From Corinectria fuckeliana (taxonomy: Eukaryota > Ascomycota > Sordariomycetes > Hypocreales > Nectriaceae), in the NCBI GenBank assembly GCA_019137255.1, contig WPDH01000128.1, positions 124,001-188,000 of the forward strand: DNA of 64,000 nucleotides, written 5' to 3'. Shown piece by piece: positions 56,701 through 64,000 of this stretch. The translations under genes were made by a program, and so were the position numbers. Position 1 is the stretch's first letter; every line of letters starts with the position of its first letter. The notes under the pieces are model-generated. The model was not told the origin of the DNA and did not search any database. It saw only the letters and a program-made list of their open reading frames with translations.

Positions 56701-57526
56701 GGACCCGACACCACCCACCTAGGGTTCAAGCCCCAGCTCTCTCTCAAGCAGTTCATGAACATCCCAAAGGAGTCGTCGTGTCGACAGAAGGGGCAAGTCT
56801 CGTCGTGGGCTTGAGACAACGTTATACAGTTATACGTTCGTGGGCCAAAGAGGAAGGGAAAAAAAAAAGCCGACAGCCACCCACATGGGGACGAGTGATG
56901 GATGTTTTGCTTACTACCCACGTAGCAGGACGTGCGGGTGGGTGACGCAGTGGGAGAACGAGGCAGAGTTGTAGGCCACGGGGGGGGCGTGTCAGATGAT
57001 GGATGATGAGGTGCCCACGTTTCGTAGTTTTGGAGGGGAGGGGCAGCAGCTTCCTCTAGTTGGCGAATCTAGCTTTTTCTAACCATGTATAATAATGTTA
57101 ACGTGCGCGCTTGATGCCAGCAGCGGTTTTGCGACTGGCGTCTGACCAAAAAGTCATCTCAAGAGATTTGTTTGTAAGCTGTTAGGTACCGAGGAGGCAG
57201 TCTACTACCGGCAGGCAGTGAAGAACAGTGTTACAAGAGGAAGGAGGCAAGCAAACAATCTGAAAAAGAAACATGATCTATGTCCTCGCAGTCGCACTTC
57301 CCAGTTAGCACCTTCCACGCAGGTGGAAGGCGAGCAGGAACTACCCACAGGAGACAGTCACTGAAGGTACTTAGGTAGTACTACGGTAGTCAGTCCAATC
57401 TAGTAGTTGCTGGCTGCCTCTCGGAGACTTCGTGACGTCTTCGTCCTTACCTGGTACCTACCTACCTTGAGTAAGAAAGTCTCAGCCATCCCACATCCCG
57501 CGGACCCGGTTTGCCAGTTCAACCTA
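53771..57526. other. Upstream region of the bZIP gene and gene-poor DNA
   Basis: The first approximately 900 bp looks like a long leader or promoter of the bZIP gene, with a (TTG)n-type run at about 54250-54272 and a short minus-strand ORF from ATG 54510 (MLGLVSFIFYLSSLLLLRL...). Further on are palindromic motifs at 55242-55252, 55679-55695 and about 56424, a CATGGCATCG repeat at 56546-56582, and ORFs without recognisable features. No gene is called. Confidence 0.4.
56546..56582. repeat. CATGGCATCG tandem repeat
   Basis: About 3.5 copies of a 10-bp unit with one substitution (CACCG for CATCG). Intergenic. Confidence 0.8.
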
Positions 57527-57675
57527 CGGAAGAGGGGGGGGGGGGTCTGTGGACATAAAAGAATGTGACCAAAATGGTCTCAACATGTACCCAAAATGAT
57601 TTTAAGCGGCCTCAACACGTCTCGGGTACGTCTTGAAACGTCCTCTTTTGTGTCCAGGGACACCCACCTCTTGCG
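57527..57675. mobile_element. MITE-like Tc1/mariner relic with TA target duplication
   Basis: The ends are imperfect inverted repeats flanked by TA on both sides. Left end (57527 on): CGGAAGAGG, a run of G, then TCTGTGGACATAAAAGA. Right end read inward from 57675: CGCAAGAGGTGGGTG, then TCCCTGGACACAAAAGA. Nine-base outer blocks differ at one position; the inner 17-base blocks differ at three. The element is about 149 bp and too short for a transposase. The poly-G in the left end looks like an expansion of GGTGGG. Tc1/mariner elements duplicate TA on insertion, so a non-autonomous derivative of that group is the best explanation. Confidence 0.7.
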
Positions 57676-58209
57676 TAGGAAGAAATTACTTGCTCGCCGC
57701 GAACTTGACACTCCGGTGTCTCATGTCAAGCTTTCTTGTCTAACAACTTGAAGCTGGCAAACACAACACCATTGCACCGGCACCAGGACTACCCTACCTC
57801 CGTGCGGCAGTGCGGCAGTGCGGAACCCCCCCGCTCGACATCCACCGTCGTGTTCATCAACAGCCCTGTCAAGCACCCAAGTACGAAGTACTGGAGGAAA
57901 CAAGTCTCGTTAACACCAGTCGTTACTGGTGTTGAAAAAGAAAAAAAGAAAAAAAACATAATCCTCGCCTCGCCTCGCGTGGCATCTGCCGTCACTTCTC
58001 ATCTGTTTTGAGTAACGCTTCGACCACCGCTAGGATCTCACTCCCCACATCCTTGTACCTCTTTCTCACAGAGAATCTTAATTTGTCTTACCCTGATCAT
58101 GCGCCGGTGTGACTGTCCCTGGACAACCTCATCCGACTTGTTGCCGACCCGGGCGAGGTTGGCGCACATGTTTGCTCAGTTATCGCATTCTATTTCTGCG
58201 ACCAACTAC
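57676..58209. other. Spacer upstream of the candidate secreted gene
   Basis: It contains a GTACGAAGTAC motif at 57881-57891, a short inverted repeat TAACACCAG/CTGGTGTTG at about 57911-57936 followed by an A-rich tract, and a CT-rich stretch before the candidate start. No other gene is supported. Confidence 0.4.
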
Positions 58210-58957
58210 ATGCCTACTCTCCGCTTTGTGGTCGCGGTTCTCGGCTTGGTCTCTCTCCTCTCCGCGGTAAGTATGATACAACGAAACGGCGATATGCGGC
58301 AACATGACCGAGGGGCGTGTCTGCATCGACACACTACCGAGGAACCCCGTCTCGCAGGCATATCAAAAAAACACGACAATTCTGACGGGCCACGGTACGC
58401 AGCCTAGCATGGACCAGGGACCGACGGGGCAGTACCCCTGGCTGTGGAACTGCAAGGCCCGCTGCGGCCAATATGCAACCGCTCCCACGAACAAGTTGTG
58501 CCTACTTTGCCTACGTGGTACTAGCGGCTCGACTACTTCTGCATCATGTCGTCGACAAAGCACTCGCTGGCACGCACCAGGCGCCCGTTCCGGCACAATG
58601 GTTGGACTCCAAGGCCTAGGGAATTTTCCATCGGTGTGTGACCCATGGCTTTACGCATGTCACGCGCAAGGCGAACAGACCCGATCGCGGCAGACTACTG
58701 TATCATCTGGCGGCGGGAGCGGGATCACCTTCTCCAGCTCACCACCAATCGGTCCCGCGCGAGTTGAGAGCTATCGCGAACGACTGGCGTCAACGCTGGG
58801 CCTTGTTGAGCATTGCCGCGGCGAGCTACGCCCAAGGTCTGCTCTAGGAACCACGTCTGCCTTCATCGTTATGCCACGGGCACCACAGATGACGACTAAT
58901 AATGGCTTGGATAGGGTTGTCCTTTACCGGACTGTATCTGGTACGAATGCTATGTAA
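58210..58957 (+). CDS. Candidate secreted protein with C-x3-C / C-x2-C motif
   Basis: The ATG at 58210 opens a 19-codon exon encoding a classic signal peptide (MPTLRFVVAVLGLVSLLSA), ending exactly at a GTAAGT donor (58267). A CTCGCAG acceptor ends at 58357, and the frame then runs to TGA/TAA-type termination at 58957, giving 218 aa. Soon after the junction comes the sequence YPWLWNCKARCGQYATAPTN followed by KLCLLC: a Trp plus two Cys pairs, reminiscent of a RanBP2-type zinc finger but with an 11-residue spacing. The rest is low in recognisable features. From 58525 a second frame (RLDYFCIMSSTKHSLARTRR) also looks protein-like, so a further intron or a frameshift is possible. The leader is CT-rich. 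It may be a lineage-specific secreted protein or a decaying gene. Confidence 0.4.
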
Positions 58958-61458
58958 GCTAGGCATAGTTGTGCGATCCCTAATACGGTCCGCCACGGGC
59001 TTTTTTGGGGAGCAAGGGCCAACCTCTGCCCTGACAGCACCAACCCCATGGCCGTGACGGGTCGGCGCAGAGCGAGCGAGAGCAGTCAAACAGGCCCGAG
59101 AGGTTTGGAAATAGTGACAGCTTTGGGGGAGCCCGGTTCGACGGGGGCTGGGATTGATGGACACATGCGACCATCGTGTGAGTGGCTCGGTCCTGGCTGG
59201 GATGAGGTGACGTTGCCACGCCTGCCGTGCTGGTCACGAGCTGACGAGGAAATGAAGCTTTAAGCACAGCGAAATTGCCTGGCTATGGGGACGAGAGTAA
59301 CGCGAACAGGGCCAAGCAGCACAGCTTTTGACGGCGTGTGGGCTTGATTGTCACATCTAGTCGTGGGCAGCAACTAGGTCTATGCCCCAGCTGGTCCAGC
59401 CGCAAGTTTTGCCACTTCTGTGGACGGGACGGGACGTGTTTGGCATTGATGGCTGCCGCAGGCCTAAACACTGCTAACTAACAAGAATAAGACTCGGTTC
59501 CAGGTTCTATCGGATCCAACAGCCCGGCCTCGTCGGCTAGTAACTGTTAGCGCGGTGAATCTTTGCTCGTAAGCGTCTCCGCCAAACGAGAGGCATCTGG
59601 GAGGAGCGGCAGGTGGTGATGGCGGTGGGGGAGCCGATGGAGACGACGGACGCCAATCCTGAGCGGGATACACACGTTGACACGCCGTACATGGTAGCAT
59701 GACAAACGATGTCATTCTAGGGGCCGTGATGCTGATCGAACTAGAAAACACGGCTTGGAGCGGGCGGGAATTGGCATCTACAAACAAGACGTCGGTCTCG
59801 GCATCGACGGGGGCAGGCGGCAGCAGCTACTGATTTCGCTCAGATTTCCGGGGACGCACGTTGCCGTCTGTGAAGATGTGATGAACGAAGTACTACGTAG
59901 TACATACATGCGTACGACGTTCTCAGACGGTGACGTGCCTCTCAACCCCTGCACCCAATACGACGGGACATGGCCATGGCGACGAACCTGGTCCCAGTCC
60001 TGGTCCTGACGAGGATCCGAGCATGGGAGGCAGGTGAGGCCAGATGAGACGAGAGATGACGGCAGTAAATAAGCAATCTCTGGAGTCAACAAGCCGGATC
60101 CCTACCTGTAGGACTCGTGCCGGGACTCTCTGGGTGCACCGCTTCCAAGTGCCTTGCCTGTTCCAGCTCCAGCCTGGAGCGGCGTCCGAATCGAGCCATC
60201 ACGCACGCACGCTTTCATCCCCGTCGTCAAACCGGCCCGTCCCTAGCAATACATAGTACCTGTTTGGTCGTTGCGCGCGCTCAAATCACCCACGGCCATG
60301 GAGGCACGCACTCTGCGCGTACGTGGTATGTACGTATGTACTGTGCTTCCCCCACAGAGCTAATAAGTCTGGCTCTCTAATGCATAGTAGTCAGTTTCCC
60401 TCAGCTGCCGCCGCCCTCGGAGAACCATGTTTGTTTGATTAGGCGCCGTTGGCCCTCTCATGGCTCATGGATCCCCTCTTGTTTCCTCCCGTCTCGTGTC
60501 GATCCGGCACCATCCATTCCACTTGGCCAAAGTCGTCGCCTTGCTTGTTCGAAACCCCACAAGCCCATCCGTCCGCCTGAGGGCAGTGAGACGATCAGCG
60601 TGGTCTCGAATGGCGGTGCTCAACGACTCACAAAGCCCCCCCTTGTCTAGCAGCGGCGATCATTGGCCTTGGACCTCCCGTGACCACAGCATCCCAGCGG
60701 TCAGGGCGGGCAATCGGCCAACAACGGCGGGCTGGAACGCCGGCTAGTGAGCCAGAGCCAGTGACCGCATGTACATATGGCATGCATTGCGTCCTGCAAC
60801 TAATACGCCCTGCCCTGTCCGTCTGTCCTCGCCAGGCTGGTGGTGATGTGCTGGTCGGCCCTGGCCACTGAGTGAGTACCGGCGCTACCCCGAGCAGGCA
60901 CGCACACGCAGAACCTGCATCGTTTCGTCCGTGCTGCCATCGTTCGCCGGGAAGAGCGTGGCTGGGGCCCGGTTCATGCAGGATCCCATATGCATCTGTT
61001 GCCAGCAATGCAGCAGGCATATGCCACATCCGTACACTGACGCAGCAAGTTGGCCAGTGGCCGGCGCAGGCGCTGCGGAGCGGAGCTGACGCAGAGGTGA
61101 TGCAGGTCGCACTGCGGTCGCCGTCGCCCAACGGTTCTTCCGTCCGCTTCACTCGCCTTGCGTGCTGGATGATGCAGGTCGCTGCTCGGGGCATGGCGGT
61201 GTGTTTCTTTTCTTGCGTGCGTGCGTTTGCTACCGGCCTCACCTACATAGGGGCCCTGCGTGTTGAGCTGTCCTTTGCTGTGTTGTCGTCCTGTTTGCCA
61301 GTCTATCCGCGCGGGTGTGCCTGTCGGCAAGTGCCAGCGCGGTGCGAGTGTGTGCGAGTGAGTCTGCGGGCATGTAATTCTGTGGTTGTCTGCGGCATGA
61401 CGATGATGTCGCTGCCCGATGACGACCTGATGAAGCCCTCCCCCCCCCCCCCCCCCCC

Positions 61459-61460
61459 NN
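61459..61460. other. Assembly gap (2 N) inside poly-C
   Basis: Two N bases interrupt a C-run. TGAAGCCCTC followed by poly-C occurs both before (61431) and after (61461) the gap, so the same sequence was probably placed twice where two reads or contigs met. Confidence 0.9.
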
Positions 61461-62586
61461 TGAAGCCCTCCCCCCCCCCCCCCATGTTCCCGTAACCGGA
61501 GGAGGGGTGAAGGTCCACGAGGGGCTGGCGATGGCACACATTGGATTGTGTTTACGTGTCGGTGTCTCTCCGTGAGCCTCTGTGATTTGGAATGGGCCGG
61601 AGTCTGAGGGTTCGGGCGACGACCAGTCACAACCCGCTAGGTAGATGGGAGAGTTGTGTTGGTCGGAGCAAAGTGCGGAGCCGGGTTGTGGAGCGCGGAA
61701 CGGAAGTCGAAGTCGGATAACTAGCGGGTGACGGACGGGTGACGGGTGACGGATGGCGGATGGAGATCTTGGTTGGAAGCAGTTTTATTAGACGGTTAGT
61801 ATATAGATACTATGTAAGTGAATAGTGGCTTTCGCACTGCACGTTGGCTCTGGATAGCCAGCGCCAGCCATGGGCCGAAACCCCTGAGCATCGATGCACC
61901 ATCTCATCTGTCGAGATGGCCATGACCGACACGACCAACATCCAACTAACATACAGTGCATCCGCCTACAAAGTACAGTGCAACGAACCTATTCGGGCGA
62001 GGACAAAAGCAAATAAGTACTTAAGTAAAGCCAGGCCGCGTCCGCATCGTCTAAGGAGCACGTGCCAGTCCGTCTTGTCCGTGAGATCTAATCAAATATG
62101 GACTTTGCGGTACGTACGCACAAGTTCAACGCACGTTGCATGTAGGTCCGTACGGATGCGGATACAGCGTCCATGTAAGCCCAAGTACATAGTATAGTCT
62201 ACGCAGTACATGGTCTACATAATTACAGAGCGCGCTCGCTTGGCACAAGTGGATGTGGAGCCCAACGGAGAAGGGCTTGCATCTGGCCTTGAGGCTTTCC
62301 TTCCATCGATGGGAGTCTAGTATCCAGTAGTAGTAGTAGTAAGTTGTTGGTGATGGAGGTGCGTCAGTGGCATTGAAAGTCCGATGCCCATGCTCATGCC
62401 TGCCCCCCGCCCCGGGAATCTTTTTTTTTTCTTTCGTTCCTTTTCTCGACTTGCTCAACGTTTACTGTGGCGTCGTTATGGAGTCTGAAGAAAAGTAAAG
62501 ATTTCGTATTGTCGGGAGTCTCGGGACTCTATTGTCAGTCGCGTAGCGCGGGCAATTCGTTTATTTCCCTGGATCCCTCGTCGAAC

Positions 62587-62655
62587 AAGCAAGCAAACAA
62601 ACAAACAAACAAACAAACCACAAAAGAAAAAGAAAAAAAAAAGAAAAAAAAAGCA
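62587..62655. repeat. (AAAC)n and A-rich tract
   Basis: AAGCAAGC followed by about seven AAAC units, then A/G-rich homopurine DNA. Intergenic. Confidence 0.8.
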
Positions 62656-63060
62656 AACAAGTACCTGCGGGCAAGACGTCGAAAACTAACTTCGACTACT
62701 CGAACCGTGTCTCATATTTTCAGCAGATGATGGCTTTGGCAACTATCCGCACATGCCGAGTTCGGTCACCCCGAGTCCGCCAGGAGCAGCAACTTGGGCC
62801 TTTGCTGATATGGATGAGCCGGTTTGCGACTGGTGACACACCGACCCAACGGCCGTAACGCTGGGGACGAGGCTGCCTGCCGCCCAACCTCCCGGAGCCA
62901 GCTCCCCAATCGCGTTGCTTGATTGAGATGTCCTCGACCCGACAGTCCGGGACGGGCTTTGCAAGCCAAGGCGAGATTGTTGCAGCCGGATGCTTGCCTG
63001 GGACCAGAACGCCACCGCCCAGGCCAAGCCCAGCCAACCCCAGGCGGGCTGGATTTGGAG

Positions 63061-63081
63061 ACTGCAGACTGCAGACTGCAG
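63061..63081. repeat. ACTGCAG tandem repeat, 3 copies
   Basis: Three exact 7-bp copies, each containing a CTGCAG palindrome. Intergenic, about 380 bp upstream of the SMP-30-like ATG. Confidence 0.85.
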
Positions 63082-63461
63082 GCATCGGGAGGTACTGCAG
63101 TCACCTCCTCGACGTCTAGACTATCCAGATGTCCATCTAGGGCCTGCTGTACAGTACAGACGAGCATAAGCATAAGCATAGATAGCTGCCCGCCGTGGTG
63201 GAGGTCACGGCCGGGTTCCACGCCCGCCCGGCCCGGACGAGGAAGAGGGGAGCTCCGCCTGCTCGGCTTCTCGGCCGAGCCGGACCGAAGGTGCCCCATC
63301 GTTCAACTACTGATGGGCCATAATTATTCGGATCGACCCCGCTGCCCGCTTCGTCATCGCAACATTTGTGCAAAAGCCTCTAATCCACGCCACGGGGAAG
63401 GTTACTCAAACTTCCTAGTCTAGAAAAGAGAGAAGGAAAAACTCGGAATTCCCACGTCATC

Positions 63462-64000
63462 ATGGCAAATCTCCAGCGGTGGACCGTCGACAAGCCCTGG
63501 CTCGACATCCGCTGCGAGCTCGGCGAGGGCCCCTTCTACGAGGCGAAGACGCACACGGTCCGCTTCGTCGACATCAAGCGGAAGCGGCTGCACCGCGTGT
63601 CCGTGGCCGAGGGCTCGCCGTCGCTGACGACGCTGCAGCTGGACGTGTGCCCGACGGTGACGGCCGACATCGCCGGCGTCGACCCGCGCGACCGCATCGC
63701 CGTGGGCATCAAGTACGGCCTGGCGGTGCTGGACGTCGGGACGGGCGCCTACGAGCTCATCCAGCCCTTCCACGCGACGCCCAACGAGCGCGTGCGCAGC
63801 AACGACGGCGCCGCGGACCCGCGCGGGCGGTTCTGGCTCGGCTCCATGACGGACTTTGGGCTCGGGCCATTTCAAGCCGAGGGTGAGAAACGAAGCTTGA
63901 TGACGATGGACTCTTGCCGAGGATTCTTTGCTAACGTCGGTCCGTTGCTTCCCCCCCCCGCCCAGGCGCCCTCTTCCGCATGGACGCCCACGCGCGCGAG
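63462..64000 (+). CDS. SMP-30/gluconolactonase/LRE-like protein, 3' partial
   Basis: The ATG at 63462 (MANLQRWTVDKPWLDIRC) opens exon 1, 63462-63882. The intron 63883-63965 has donor GTGAGA and acceptor CCAG and splits a Gly codon. Exon 2 begins GALFRMDAHARE and runs off the window, so only about 152 residues are visible. CELGEGPFYE near residues 18-27 supplies the conserved metal-binding Glu. RSNDGAADPRGRFWLGSM near residue 120 holds the conserved Asn and the NDG...DPxGRFWxG core of regucalcin/gluconolactonase propellers. The family hydrolyses sugar lactones and related esters at a divalent metal site; the fungal member's substrate is not determined. Codon use is extremely GC-biased, so the antisense frame is open too (63420-63875), but it has no features. 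Confidence in the family is high. Confidence 0.9.
   Translation, partial: MANLQRWTVDKPWLDIRCELGEGPFYEAKTHTVRFVDIKRKRLHRVSVAEGSPSLTTLQLDVCPTVTADIAGVDPRDRIAVGIKYGLAVLDVGTGAYELIQPFHATPNERVRSNDGAADPRGRFWLGSMTDFGLGPFQAEGEKRSLMTMDSCRGFFANVGPLLPPPAQAPSSAWTPTRA

Larger units (their letters stand above)
58958..63461. other. 4.5 kb gene-poor region
   Basis: No ORF shows a domain or convincing gene structure. Landmarks are the perfect 14-bp palindrome GTACTACGTAGTAC at 59889-59902, an ATACATAGTAC motif at 60249, the assembly gap at 61459-61460 in poly-C, GGTGACGGA-type repeats at about 61726-61765, AGT repeats at 62326-62341, an AAAC/A-rich tract at 62587-62655, ACTGCAG x3 at 63061-63081 and GCATAA x3 near 63165-63180. 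The last few hundred bases are probably the promoter of the SMP-30-like gene. Confidence 0.4.

Noticed and set aside
56710..56740. GGTTCAAGCCC, a B-box-like word suggesting a tRNA
   Set aside because: The flanking T stem does not pair properly and no acceptor, D or anticodon arm could be built upstream.
60628..61242. 204-codon minus-strand ORF
   Set aside because: It is Cys/Arg/Pro-rich random-frame composition with overlapping plus-strand ORFs and no recognisable motif.
63420..63875. 151-codon antisense ORF at the SMP-30-like gene
   Set aside because: It is a mirror of the very GC-rich sense codons; the sense frame has the family motifs and a proper intron.

Overview
The window is nuclear DNA of a filamentous ascomycete, most likely a Sordariomycete. 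The evidence is short introns (about 50-220 nt) with GTRAGT-type donors and YAG acceptors, CT-rich leaders, a lone dispersed 5S rRNA gene, a class II tRNA-Ser, GC-rich codon use and typical Pezizomycotina proteins (Med15, Los1, Sec12, Nrm1/Whi5-like, RTA1-like, GPI mucin-like). The class is an inference from protein resemblance; no database search was run.

Layout. 1-3204 (+): 3' part of a Ypp1-type TPR protein. 3808-4761 (-): low-complexity Met/His-rich orphan. 6369-9717 (-): the tRNA exportin Los1 with a 12-nt first exon. 9718-14982: 5.3 kb without a supportable gene. 14983-15973 (+): GPI-anchored Thr/Pro/Glu repeat wall protein. 18045-18126 (-): tRNA-Ser(AGA). 20737-21704 (+): RTA1-like 7-TM protein. 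22956-23606 (-): small P-loop kinase-like protein. 24285-24464 (+): tiny ORF with an in-frame TAG. 24738-26419 (+): M18 aspartyl aminopeptidase with a possible mitochondrial presequence. 27047-28050 (-): Nrm1/Whi5-like G1/S repressor. 29723-34477 (-): Mediator subunit 15. 34478-45017: a 10.5 kb gene-poor stretch. 45018-45136 (-): 5S rRNA. 45482-47334 (-): Sec12, the Sar1 exchange factor. 47868-48610 (-): decayed aldehyde dehydrogenase. 51632-53770 (-): bZIP transcription factor with an unresolved N-terminus. 57527-57675: MITE-like Tc1/mariner relic. 58210-58957 (+): candidate secreted Cys-containing protein. 58958-63461: gene-poor, with a 2-base assembly gap. 63462-64000 (+): start of an SMP-30/gluconolactonase-like gene.

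The genes do not form a cluster or pathway. Most are housekeeping genes (tRNA export, ER exit, transcription, cell-cycle control, peptide turnover) separated by unusually long intergenic spans. Those spans share a family of short palindromic motifs (GTACTTCGTAC, TACTACATAGTA, ACCTAGGT types). I did not see these in the coding exons, and they are the most unusual sequence-level pattern in the window. No convincing new multi-gene system was found. The strongest leads are the motif family, the aldehyde dehydrogenase pseudogene, the MITE relic, the two-start aminopeptidase and the two orphan proteins.
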